From Planctomycetales bacterium (lineage in GTDB: Bacteria; Planctomycetota; Planctomycetia; Isosphaerales; Isosphaeraceae): a stretch of 8,146 nucleotides of DNA. The stretch is taken from assembly GCA_027451455.1 (NCBI GenBank), contig DAIDJI010000224.1:1-8146 (forward strand), in the 5' to 3' direction. Below are positions 1 through 6,232 of this stretch, piece after piece; position 1 is the stretch's first letter; every line of letters starts with the position of its first letter. The position numbers and the translations under genes were made by a program. A model generated the notes under the pieces. It was not told where the DNA came from. It searched no databases and was given only the letters and a program-made list of their open reading frames with translations.

Positions 1-722
1 CAGTCCTCGATCTCCCGCTGAAGGTCCCCGAGCTCGCGGATCTTCAGGCCGGTGGCCGCGGACGGGTCGGCGACGAGCTCATCATTGAGAGTCTTGAGGC
101 GCTCGTGGCTGGAGGCGAGCCGCTGGTCGAGCTCCGCGGCTGTCCCGCTCTGCTGGGCCACCAGGTTCTTGATCCGCTGGTGATCCTTCTCGGCCAGGAT
201 CAAATCGGCCTGCGCCGCCCGGAGCGAGGCGACCTCGGCCCGAAGGCTCGCAACCTGATAGCGGACCTGCTCCTGCTGACCCTCGACCGCTCGCCATGCC
301 TCCTCCAGCGACGAGACCAACGATCGAACCTGGTCGCGCGCCTGCTCCAGATCAGCCCGGGCCCCCTCGATCGCCCGGATCATCCCGTCAACCTGCATCC
401 GGGCCTGCTGCCAGTCCTGCCGCTTCTGCTCAACCAGTAGCCGGTACGGCTCTCGGTCGAGTTGGACCAGCACCGCACCCTTTTCCACATAATCATTGTC
501 GCGCACCAGCACCCGCTCGACCACGTCGGCAACCCGGCTCGGAACCGTTGACGCATCCCCTGTGACGAAGGCGTCGTCGGTCGACACGTGCGCCATGTAG
601 CCGCGTATCCACGGTCCGCCCTTCCACGCCCCCACCACTGCCGCGACCGCCACGACGCCAGCCATCACCCAGCGGCGACCCCCTCGACTCGGCGGCGGAA
701 CGACCTCTTTTGCCTCACCCAT
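1..722 (-). CDS. HlyD/EmrA-family efflux membrane fusion protein (3' end beyond window)
   Basis: The visible part is the N-terminal 240 residues; the frame is open to the left edge, so the C-terminus is missing. A short basic cytoplasmic tail is followed by one membrane anchor (about residues 18-33), then the HlyD barrel/lipoyl-like start with TDDAFVTGD at 48-56, a form of the EmrA entry motif, and VLVQLD at 84-89. A long Gln/Glu/Arg/Ala-rich coiled-coil hairpin covers about 95-200. In this family the protein is a periplasmic adaptor joining an inner-membrane transporter (MFS DHA2, ABC or RND) to an outer-membrane channel; the EmrA-like pattern suggests an MFS partner, which should lie further left. 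The ATG at 722-720 has an excellent purine-rich site, GAGGAGGAGG (731-740 on the complement), 8 nt upstream. The gene is divergent from a TetR gene with operator palindromes between them. Family is firm; substrate is unknown. Confidence 0.9.
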   Translation of the reverse strand, partial: MGEAKEVVPPPSRGGRRWVMAGVVAVAAVVGAWKGGPWIRGYMAHVSTDDAFVTGDASTVPSRVADVVERVLVRDNDYVEKGAVLVQLDREPYRLLVEQKRQDWQQARMQVDGMIRAIEGARADLEQARDQVRSLVSSLEEAWRAVEGQQEQVRYQVASLRAEVASLRAAQADLILAEKDHQRIKNLVAQQSGTAAELDQRLASSHERLKTLNDELVADPSAATGLKIRELGDLQREIED

Positions 723-863
723 CAGCGCGTCCTCCTCCTCGACGTGCGGACCATGCCTCGACCCATGCCCCGGCGAGGAGATTGTCCGCGCACTCACCGT
801 CGCCACACCGTCCCCGCCCGATCCCGCCGACGCCCCCATCGTCACAGCCTCCCTGTCGGATGG

Positions 864-907
864 AACTGACCGGTCAGTCATTTCACAAAACTGACTGGTC
901 AGTCATT
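864..907. promoter_or_regulatory. Tandem TetR-type operator palindromes
   Basis: ACTGACCGGTCAGT (865-878) is a perfect 14-bp palindrome. ACTGACTGGTCAGT (890-903) is the same with one changed base near the centre. Each lies in a 19-bp direct repeat, AACTGACYGGTCAGTCATT (864-882 and 889-907), so the period is 25 bp. Size, symmetry and position between divergent tetR and efflux genes fit TetR dimer binding sites. The second copy overlaps the -10 elements of both predicted promoters, and the first lies just beyond, which predicts repression of both genes by the neighbouring TetR. Confidence 0.82.
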
Positions 908-909
908 AT
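882..909 (+). promoter_or_regulatory. Predicted tetR promoter overlapping operator
   Basis: TTCACA (882-887, 5 of 6 matches to TTGACA) and CATTAT (904-909, 4 of 6 matches to TATAAT) are separated by 16 bp. The second operator fills the spacer, so a bound repressor would shut off its own gene. The predicted leader is about 160 nt. This is consensus matching by eye. Confidence 0.4.
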
Positions 910-932
910 AGAACGGGCCGGGAAACGAGCAA
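905..932 (-). promoter_or_regulatory. Predicted promoter of the efflux operon
   Basis: On the complement, a perfect TATAAT (910-905) is preceded after 16 bp by TTGCTC (932-927, 3 of 6 matches to TTGACA). The start would fall near 898, inside the second operator, giving a leader of roughly 175 nt before the ATG at 722. The -10 is strong and the -35 weak. No transcript data are available. Confidence 0.45.
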
Positions 933-1072
933 GGGGAGAATGGACCGGGAAACGGGCGAGAGCGAAGGACGGGAGTTTGCTAGAATGGGGGTCCCGTGGC
1001 GTGGGCGGTGCGGTGCGGCCCGTCGAGGCGTGGCCGTGGGGCAGGGGGCAGGATTGCAGGACGAGGTGACGT

Positions 1073-1747
1073 GTGCGAACGGCTGATCCCGCCAAGGTCA
1101 AGCGGATCATCGATGCGGCGGTCCAGCTCTTCGCGGAGCGGCCGTATCACGAGGTGAGGATGGAGGACATCGCCACGCGGGCGCAGGTGGCGAAGGGGAC
1201 TCTCTACCTCCATTACAAGGACAAGGAAGACCTGTTCATCGGGATGAAAAGCACCTGGCTCCGGTCGCTGGTGGACCGGATCGAGTCGAGCCTGCGCGAC
1301 GAGATGTCGCCGGAAGAGAAGCTGCTGACGATGAACCGCGAGTCGTTCTCGTTCTTCGAGACGAACCATTTCTTCCTTGAGGTTATCCAGCGGCTCGAGT
1401 CGATCCGGCTCGACGGGAAGTCGGAGTGTTTCGAGGAGCCGAGGACCCGGCTTCAGGGGCTGCTCCTCCGGATCATTCGCGAGTTTCCCTCGCGCGTGAA
1501 TGCGACCGATGAAGAACTGGCTCTGGAAGTCGTGGCGATCTCGGGAATGATGAAGGAGATTCTCTTCAGCCTGCCCCGACCCTGGCCGCAGGACCTGCCG
1601 GATCGTGTCACCCGGCTCTTCCTCTACGGCTTGCAGGGTGGCGCGGCCCCGGCGCCCGACCGAAATAAACGGGGTTCGCGTGAAGTCTCCGCTCCTCAGA
1701 TTCCGCCGCGGACGACCGAGAGGCGCAAGGCCGGACAACGGCGATGA
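1073..1747 (+). CDS. TetR/AcrR-family transcriptional repressor
   Basis: A 224-residue protein, a normal length for the family. The N-terminal DNA-binding domain fits the TetR pattern closely: a helix with IIDAAVQLFAE at 12-22, then the helix-turn-helix at about 28-48 with MEDIATRAQVAKGTLYLHY, and KDKEDLF at 49-55. The C-terminal helical part (about 60-210) would bind ligand and form the dimer; it is not conserved enough to name a ligand. The last 20 or so residues are Arg/Pro-rich and probably disordered. The start is GTG at 1073, giving the usual short lead into helix 1, with a modest GAGG about 6 nt upstream. It is divergent from the efflux adaptor and faces two operator palindromes, so it most likely represses both the pump and itself. 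The stop is only 9 bp from the stop of the convergent nuclease gene, with no room for a separate terminator. Confidence 0.93.
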   Translation: MRTADPAKVKRIIDAAVQLFAERPYHEVRMEDIATRAQVAKGTLYLHYKDKEDLFIGMKSTWLRSLVDRIESSLRDEMSPEEKLLTMNRESFSFFETNHFFLEVIQRLESIRLDGKSECFEEPRTRLQGLLLRIIREFPSRVNATDEELALEVVAISGMMKEILFSLPRPWPQDLPDRVTRLFLYGLQGGAAPAPDRNKRGSREVSAPQIPPRTTERRKAGQRR

Positions 1748-1756
1748 GCGGAGGTC

Positions 1757-2596
1757 TCACTCTGGACGGAGGGCGTCGGTGAGGACCCAGGCGAGCCGGG
1801 CGCCGGCCAGGTAGAGCTGTCGCCTGACGATCGGCAGGTTGGACTCGTAGTAGGCGTCCTCAAGGACCTCGCCCGGCTCGATCCGGCGTCCGGTCCGGGG
1901 ATTCTGGTAAGCCTGCTGCGCGGCGTGGAGGCTGCCGGTCGCCCAGTCTTCGATGGTCCCGTCCATCGCGGCTGAGCGACTGATGGGGTCGTCGATCGCC
2001 GAAAGTTCGGCGACCCATCGGTCTTCGCCCCGGGTCCGGTGTTCGAGGATCAGGTCGTCCCAGAGATGGTGCAGCGAGGTCTTCCGTCGGTAGAAGTGGA
2101 TCTGGAGCGTGTTTCCGCCTCGGTCCTGGTGCTCGCCGACATGGAGCGGCTGGTGCAGGTCGCCGACGAGGTGGACCACGAACCGGATCGCCTGACGCCG
2201 GGCCTCCGGGGGACGTGTGCGATCGGCGAGGATCGCGCGGAACTCGCGGAGTTTCGGGACGATCTGCCCTGCGCCAGCCAGGCGGTCGTCGTAACGGTCC
2301 TCGTCGAGCGGGACGTCGGCAAAGTGCCAGGGGCCGCTGCCGTGGATGCGGGTCCGGTTTTCGTCGGCCCAGGTCGAGGCGTCGGCGAGCGATTCGCCTG
2401 GCTCGAGGATCTGGGCGATCTCTGCCCGAACGGTGGGACTGAGATGGCGGTCTGCGAACTCCGCCACCACTCGATGACCAAGCCGGCCCCACGCCCAGGC
2501 CGGTCCGGTCACTTGCCAGGTGATCACAAAAGCGATGACGAATGAGACCGTGTGCGGAGATCGTCCTCGACCAGATTGTCCCAATCGAAGGCTCAT
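1757..2596 (-). CDS. Secreted S1/P1-family zinc nuclease
   Basis: 279 residues. Enzymes of this family cleave single-stranded DNA/RNA and release 3'-nucleotides using three zinc ions. A signal peptide (basic start, hydrophobic core about 17-30) ends in AWA, and cleavage before W36 would leave Trp as the mature N-terminus, which in P1 nuclease is itself a zinc ligand. The other expected ligands are all present: H41 (WGRLGH), D78 (STWADE), H91 (WHFADVP), H142 and D146 (HLVGDLHQPLH), H152, and H176/D180 (HHLWD). I infer an active exported enzyme for scavenging nucleotides or phosphate. The start is set by an ATGA overlap with the hemD stop and GGAAGG 7 nt upstream; a longer frame reaching 2911 only shadows hemD. 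Cotranscription with hemD is likely, although no functional link between them is known to me. Confidence 0.94.
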   Translation of the reverse strand: MSLRLGQSGRGRSPHTVSFVIAFVITWQVTGPAWAWGRLGHRVVAEFADRHLSPTVRAEIAQILEPGESLADASTWADENRTRIHGSGPWHFADVPLDEDRYDDRLAGAGQIVPKLREFRAILADRTRPPEARRQAIRFVVHLVGDLHQPLHVGEHQDRGGNTLQIHFYRRKTSLHHLWDDLILEHRTRGEDRWVAELSAIDDPISRSAAMDGTIEDWATGSLHAAQQAYQNPRTGRRIEPGEVLEDAYYESNLPIVRRQLYLAGARLAWVLTDALRPE

Positions 2597-3435
2597 CGCT
2601 GCACCTTCCCGATCTGACGCCACTCGCCGGCAACCGCAGCCACAAGGTGCCCCGACTTGGGATGTTCCGGCTCGATATCGACCGGCAGGCCGTGCGCCCG
2701 GAGCGCCGCGGACGTCGTTGGCCCGACCGAACCGACGACGACATGCGCGGCCATCGCTTCGCGGAGTCGGTCCTCGATTCCGCTCGATCCGGCGACCTGG
2801 AGGACGTGCTCGACCTGCTGCGCCGAGGTGAACAGCGCGGCGTCGATCCGCCCCTCCGCGATCTGCGCCAGGGCCTCGGCGAGCGGCCCGGTATCCTCGG
2901 GGAGGGCCCATCGATAGACCGGGACGCGGGTGACCGTGGCGCCCCGAGTTTGGAGCCCCTCGATCAATTCGGGGACCGGCTTGCCGTATTCCTGCACGGC
3001 GACCCGCAAGCCGTTGACGGGCAGCTCGGAATCGAGGGCTGCCAGCGTCTCGCGCCAGGTGTTGGGCTCGGGGACCTTCAGGTCGATCCTCACGCCCAGC
3101 TCGCGGAGGACCGCGACTGGCTTTGGACCTCTCGCGACCACCTTCGAGCCGGTCAGGGCCTCACCCCATCCCGAGGCTGGAAGCCTGGATTCGAGGGCCT
3201 GGACCAGCATCCGGACGCCGACGCCCGTCTCAAAAATCACCACGTCGAACCGGCCCGCCAGAAGATTGTCGAGGAAGGCGACGGCTTCAACGTTATCCTC
3301 GATGGGAACCTCCCGCATCGAGGGTGCAGGAATCGCAATCCCGCCGTGCTTCTCGACCAAACTCGCCAGCGTTCCGGCCATGCGCGACTCGAAGATCGCG
3401 ACACGGAGTCCATCGAAGCCGGATTCCTCGCTCAT
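2593..3435 (-). CDS. hemD: Uroporphyrinogen-III synthase
   Basis: 280 residues from the chosen start, close to the family's usual 250-270. HemD closes and inverts ring D of hydroxymethylbilane to give uroporphyrinogen III, the precursor of heme, siroheme and corrinoids, in the cytoplasm. The family is poorly conserved, but typical marks occur in order: a first-domain strand with VVIFETGVGV (65-74), RGPK (102-105), the domain crossover with VPVYRW (171-176), LFTSAQQVEHVL (201-212), VVGSVGPTTSAAL (233-245) and a late HPKSGHLV (258-265). Together these imply the two-lobed Rossmann-like fold. The ATG at 3435 has GAGGAA 6 nt upstream. Other in-frame starts, ATG at 3480 and GTG at 3510, add only a Pro/Arg-rich tail and lack such a site. 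Its TGA overlaps the nuclease ATG (ATGA). No hemC is visible nearby. Confidence 0.86.
   Translation of the reverse strand: MSEESGFDGLRVAIFESRMAGTLASLVEKHGGIAIPAPSMREVPIEDNVEAVAFLDNLLAGRFDVVIFETGVGVRMLVQALESRLPASGWGEALTGSKVVARGPKPVAVLRELGVRIDLKVPEPNTWRETLAALDSELPVNGLRVAVQEYGKPVPELIEGLQTRGATVTRVPVYRWALPEDTGPLAEALAQIAEGRIDAALFTSAQQVEHVLQVAGSSGIEDRLREAMAAHVVVGSVGPTTSAALRAHGLPVDIEPEHPKSGHLVAAVAGEWRQIGKVQR
2604..2609 (-). promoter_or_regulatory. Ribosome binding site of the S1/P1 nuclease
   Basis: GGAAGG on the complement lies 7 nt before the ATG at 2596, inside the end of hemD. With the ATGA overlap it fixes the start and rules out the much longer upstream extension. Confidence 0.7.
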
Positions 3436-3441
3436 GATCGG

Positions 3442-3447
3442 TTCCTC
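3442..3447 (-). promoter_or_regulatory. Ribosome binding site that decides the hemD start
   Basis: GAGGAA on the complement sits 6 nt before the ATG at 3435. It is the reason to prefer this start over the in-frame ATG at 3480 and GTG at 3510, which have no comparable site. Confidence 0.65.
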
Positions 3448-3558
3448 GGTCCCCTTCGGAGCGGCCGGAGATTCCCCCATTCTAATCGACGGCCGTCGTC
3501 GTGTCTTCACTGGCCATCGGGGCGTCCTGACCTCGCGATCAGCCTCTCCACTTCGGAC

Positions 3559-3584
3559 CGCCTGATCCGGTAATCGATCAGGCG
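3559..3584. repeat. Perfect 9-bp inverted repeat, stem-loop upstream of hemD
   Basis: CGCCTGATC (3559-3567) pairs perfectly with GATCAGGCG (3576-3584) across an 8-nt loop. No T-run follows on either strand, so it is not a classic intrinsic terminator. It would fall in the hemD leader RNA if transcription begins in the AT-rich block at about 3650-3680, or it could be a protein binding site. Confidence 0.6.
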
Positions 3585-3606
3585 CCGAGCGACCTGCTCA
3601 TTCTGC

Positions 3607-3627
3607 CCCTGTTTCGGAGAGACAGGG
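3607..3627. repeat. Second inverted repeat, GC-rich hairpin
   Basis: CCCTGTTTC (3607-3615) pairs with GAGACAGGG (3619-3627) around a 3-base centre. In plus-strand RNA all nine pairs form, one of them a G-U wobble; in minus-strand RNA the same position becomes a C-A mismatch. It lies 22 bp from the first repeat. No T-run follows. Confidence 0.5.
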
Positions 3628-3837
3628 TCCAGCGGCCATTGAATCGGGGGTAATCAACAAAAAGAATTTTGGTGTAATTGGCTCGAGCAGGAGTCAGGTC
3701 GGCGGCGTCAGCAGCGCACGGCCAAGGCAGCGGGCCGGATCGATCACCGGGTGACCTGGCGCGAGTGGTTCATTCGTCTCCCGGTTCCGTCATCGTGGGA
3801 CACCACCTATTTCCGTGGCGAGTCCTCCCTTTACGAT

Positions 3838-3843
3838 TACAAT
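3838..3843 (+). promoter_or_regulatory. Possible -10 element of pdxA
   Basis: TACAAT matches the -10 consensus at 5 of 6 positions and lies about 64 bp before the pdxA ATG. I see no acceptable -35 at 16-18 bp upstream, so this is a weak prediction. Confidence 0.3.
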
Positions 3844-3906
3844 AGACGATGATCGCCTGGGAGCGTCCCGGGGGAGATTGGACGTTGCAGACGAGACGCA
3901 GCGCGC

Positions 3907-4989
3907 ATGGAGACGGTAACCAGAGACCTCCCGCTCGTCGGGCTGACGATGGGGGACGTGGCGGGGATTGGCCCCGAGTTAATCGCACGGGCCTGGCTGG
4001 ATTCCGATTTCCATGCCCTGGCGCGGCCGATTGTCATCGGCGATCCGGAGATTCTCCTCCGGGCTTTGCAGCTTGTCGGGGCGGCCAACGGCGTGCGGAT
4101 CCAAAGGATCAAAGATCCGAGGCAGGCCGAACCGTCCCGGTTCACGATTCCTTGCCTCACCGTTCTGGAGGCTGGCGACGACCTGGCCGACGTCCGTCCA
4201 GGCACGGTTGATCCCCGAGCGGGGCGAGCCTCGTACGCTTTTCTGAGCGAGGCCACCGACCTCGCGATGGCGGGCCGCCTCGACGCGATCGTGACGCTCC
4301 CGCTCAACAAGAAGGCGCTTCACGAGGCCGGTGTCGAGCATCCCGGCCACACCGAAATCCTCGCCGAGCGTTGCGGCGCCCCCGATCACGCGATGATGCT
4401 TTACATGGAGACGGGAGGCCCATCAAATCCGTCCGCGACCGGCCTGGGCGTGATCCACGTCACGCTTCACGTCGCGTTGCGGAAGGTCTTCGAGTTGCTC
4501 CGTCGTGATGTCATCGCCTCGAAGATCCGGCTCGCGGATCGATCCATGCGACCGCTGACCGACGGCCGAAAGCCCCGGATCGCCGTGACGGCCCTGAATC
4601 CCCACGCCGGCGAGGACGGCCTCTTCGGCGACGAGGAGCAGACCATCATTCGGCCGGCGGTCGAGGACGCGATGGCCGAGGGGATCGACGTTCACGGTCC
4701 GTTCCCCAACGACACACTCTTCTATAACGCATTCCAGGGCGCCTTCGACGCCGTGGTGGCGATGTACCACGATCAGGGACACATTGCCCTGAAGACGGTC
4801 GGATTTCAGCGGGCGGTGAATGTCACGCTCGGGCTCCCGATCGTTCGGACCAGCGTGGCGCACGGGACGGCCTTCGACATCGCCTGGCAGAACCGCGCCG
4901 ATGCCTCGAGCCTGATCGCCTCGACACGCGTCGCGGGCCGGATCGCCCGATGGCGAGCCTCGCATCGGGATCGCTCTACCGTCGGATGA
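3907..4989 (+). CDS. pdxA: 4-hydroxythreonine-4-phosphate dehydrogenase (vitamin B6 synthesis)
   Basis: 360 residues, about 30 longer than E. coli PdxA. The enzyme oxidises 4-phosphohydroxy-L-threonine with NAD(P), and the product condenses in the DXP-dependent route to pyridoxine phosphate. The N-terminal signature is TMGDVAGIGPE (14-24), where Val replaces the usual Pro of GDP. Substrate residues H148/T149 (PGHTE) and the three metal ligands are present: H188 (LHVALRKV), H233 (LNPHAGEDG) and H288 (YHDQGH). The C-terminal VRTSVAHGTAFDIA (313-326) is typical. Compared with what I recall of the E. coli protein, there is an insertion at about 167-180 (Gly/Pro/Ser-rich) and an Arg-rich tail. The ATG at 3907 lacks a clear ribosome binding site, but an in-frame stop lies close upstream and no other start fits. 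The PdxA2 (4-phosphothreonate) branch is an alternative, but its usual kinase partner is not seen here. Confidence 0.93.
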   Translation: METVTRDLPLVGLTMGDVAGIGPELIARAWLDSDFHALARPIVIGDPEILLRALQLVGAANGVRIQRIKDPRQAEPSRFTIPCLTVLEAGDDLADVRPGTVDPRAGRASYAFLSEATDLAMAGRLDAIVTLPLNKKALHEAGVEHPGHTEILAERCGAPDHAMMLYMETGGPSNPSATGLGVIHVTLHVALRKVFELLRRDVIASKIRLADRSMRPLTDGRKPRIAVTALNPHAGEDGLFGDEEQTIIRPAVEDAMAEGIDVHGPFPNDTLFYNAFQGAFDAVVAMYHDQGHIALKTVGFQRAVNVTLGLPIVRTSVAHGTAFDIAWQNRADASSLIASTRVAGRIARWRASHRDRSTVG

Positions 4990-6232
4990 TCTCGATCTCG
5001 ACCCAGTTGGTCGCGTGCTCGCCCGGCCAGAGCGACCGGACGTCGGGATCGGACCATCCGAGTTGCGGGTCGGCCGACAAATGCAGGCGAATGCGCCGAG
5101 GGCCCGGCCGTTCAATGGCTCCCTCGACTCCTTCGGCCATCGGCCCGATCGGAAACCGTTGCGTCGAGGAAGTCGCGCCGGCGGTCCCCTGTCCCGAGAC
5201 AATCAGACTCCCGGCCGGAATGCGTTCGGGATGCCCTTCCAGCTCGACCGATATCCGGTGCGCCAGGTCGGAGGGCAGGGGTGTCTCGACCGCAAGTTGC
5301 GGCGGACGGCGGATCACCCATTCCTCGCCGATCGCAAGGTTTCGTCCGGTCGCTGAGGTGTCGTCCAGATCGGGCGGCTCCAGCCGGATCGCGGTCGTCA
5401 TCGCCTCGTCGCGGACCGCATCCGAGAGAGTCAGAATGGCGTCGAGCTTCAGGGCTGGGTCGAACTCGATCGGGAAGGGGACGTGCGGCAGGTCGATCTC
5501 CCAGGAGTCGGAGAGCGTCGGCGCGGTTCTCACCTTCACCTGCAAGACCAGGCGGTGCGGTCCGATGGTCGGGAAGTCGCCCGGGATGATCGGGAACGAG
5601 GCGATCACCGGTCCGGGACGCCACTCGGAGAACTCCTCCAGCGCCGCGCGGCGGGCCCCCATGATCCGGTGCGACCATTGGAGGTCTCCGGCTTGCACCA
5701 GGGCCGGATCGTCGTCGAGAAAAGGGACGTCGTAGCGAACGGCTATCGAGATCGGGATATCGAGGTCCCTCGGATACCGGCGCCTGGCGCGCCACGAGAC
5801 GGTGAATCCTCGGCGGACGAGCGCTTTCTCCTCCTCGGCGACCAGTTCGTCTTCTTTCCAGAGTCGCGCGAGGGCCCGGCCGGTGGCGTCTCGGATCGGG
5901 CCGGGCTCGACGGTGCTGAAGATTCGGAGCAATTCCCAGGCACCCGATCGGCCGAACTCGGCGGCGGCCTCGATGTCGGCGACTGTGAGGGCGGGATCAG
6001 AAAGCCGCTCGACAGCGCGGCTGGCTCGCCACGACCGGAGCAGGCGGCGACCGCCGCCGATCAGGATGATTCCCGCCATGACCAGCCAGACGGCTGACCT
6101 CGGCTCGGTCATCCATCGGCGCCGCGAGGTTTCGCCGTCGCCCAACCGCCGCGAACCTGGTCGACGCGTTGGGGTGCTCGGATTGACGGTGGGATCGTCC
6201 CGGCCCGATGGGGGCGACGATGTCGGCCTCAT
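4976..6232 (-). CDS. Membrane-anchored hypothetical protein, helical then beta-rich
   Basis: 418 residues; I do not recognise the family. The order is a Pro/Arg/Ser-rich, probably disordered N-terminus (1-40), a single membrane segment (about 47-61, AVWLVMAGIILIGGG), an amphipathic helical stretch (about 72-142) that looks HEAT-like, then a long beta-rich part to the end with alternating hydrophobic strands and two possible sandwich domains. There are no catalytic motifs or Cys pairs. The start at 6232 overlaps the stop of the STN-like gene as ATGA, implying translational coupling; no good ribosome binding site is seen. ATG at 6112, just before the membrane segment, and ATG at 6247 are alternatives. 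Its stop (TAG) lies inside the end of convergent pdxA, a 14-bp overlap. With its upstream partner it probably forms an envelope-associated pair, but the role is unknown. Confidence 0.8.
   Translation of the reverse strand: MRPTSSPPSGRDDPTVNPSTPTRRPGSRRLGDGETSRRRWMTEPRSAVWLVMAGIILIGGGRRLLRSWRASRAVERLSDPALTVADIEAAAEFGRSGAWELLRIFSTVEPGPIRDATGRALARLWKEDELVAEEEKALVRRGFTVSWRARRRYPRDLDIPISIAVRYDVPFLDDDPALVQAGDLQWSHRIMGARRAALEEFSEWRPGPVIASFPIIPGDFPTIGPHRLVLQVKVRTAPTLSDSWEIDLPHVPFPIEFDPALKLDAILTLSDAVRDEAMTTAIRLEPPDLDDTSATGRNLAIGEEWVIRRPPQLAVETPLPSDLAHRISVELEGHPERIPAGSLIVSGQGTAGATSSTQRFPIGPMAEGVEGAIERPGPRRIRLHLSADPQLGWSDPDVRSLWPGEHATNWVEIEIIRR

Larger units (their letters stand above)
723..1072. other. 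Divergent regulatory region between efflux operon and tetR
   Basis: This 350-bp gap contains no convincing gene. Its core, about 864-932, holds two operator palindromes and promoter-like hexamers for both directions. The stretch 741-860 would be the untranslated leader of the efflux gene; 911-1072 is GC-rich leader for tetR and shows no further motif that I recognise. Confidence 0.7.
3436..3906. other. Intergenic region between divergent hemD and pdxA
   Basis: A 471-bp gap, the longest in the window. It holds two inverted repeats (3559-3584 and 3607-3627), an AT-rich block at about 3650-3680 that contrasts with the GC-rich surroundings and could carry promoters, and a small palindrome TCACCGGGTGA (3744-3754). 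A TGTAAT hexamer (3673-3678, plus strand) resembles a -10 but has no good -35. On the minus strand a 48-codon open frame (3653 down to a TGA at 3509-3507) has no usual start codon before its last third. No confident gene is present. Confidence 0.6.

Noticed and set aside
980..1738. A 252-codon minus-strand open frame opposite tetR
   Set aside because: It is the antisense of a clear TetR gene, its product is Arg/Pro/Leu-rich with no recognisable domain, and long shadow frames are expected in GC-rich DNA.
1748..1756. Search for a shared terminator between convergent tetR and nuclease genes
   Set aside because: Only 9 bp separate the stops, and I saw no strong hairpin with a T-run in the flanking coding ends.
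2597..2911. N-terminal extension of the nuclease gene
   Set aside because: It lies wholly inside hemD in another frame, is Arg/Gly-rich, and would bury the signal peptide; the ATG at 2596 with GGAAGG explains the gene fully.
2542..3573. A 343-codon plus-strand open frame opposite hemD
   Set aside because: hemD on the other strand has family motifs, a ribosome binding site and a coupled neighbour; the plus-strand product has no domain and an Arg/Gly/Asp-rich composition typical of antisense frames.
3559..3584. Inverted repeat considered as an intrinsic terminator
   Set aside because: No T-tract follows on either strand and no gene ends nearby; a leader structure or binding site is more plausible.
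5483..6097. A 204-codon plus-strand open frame opposite the membrane protein
   Set aside because: Its composition (Asp/Arg/Gly/Ala-rich, no hydrophobic core) is that of a shadow frame; the minus-strand gene has a membrane segment, ordered domains and a coupled start.
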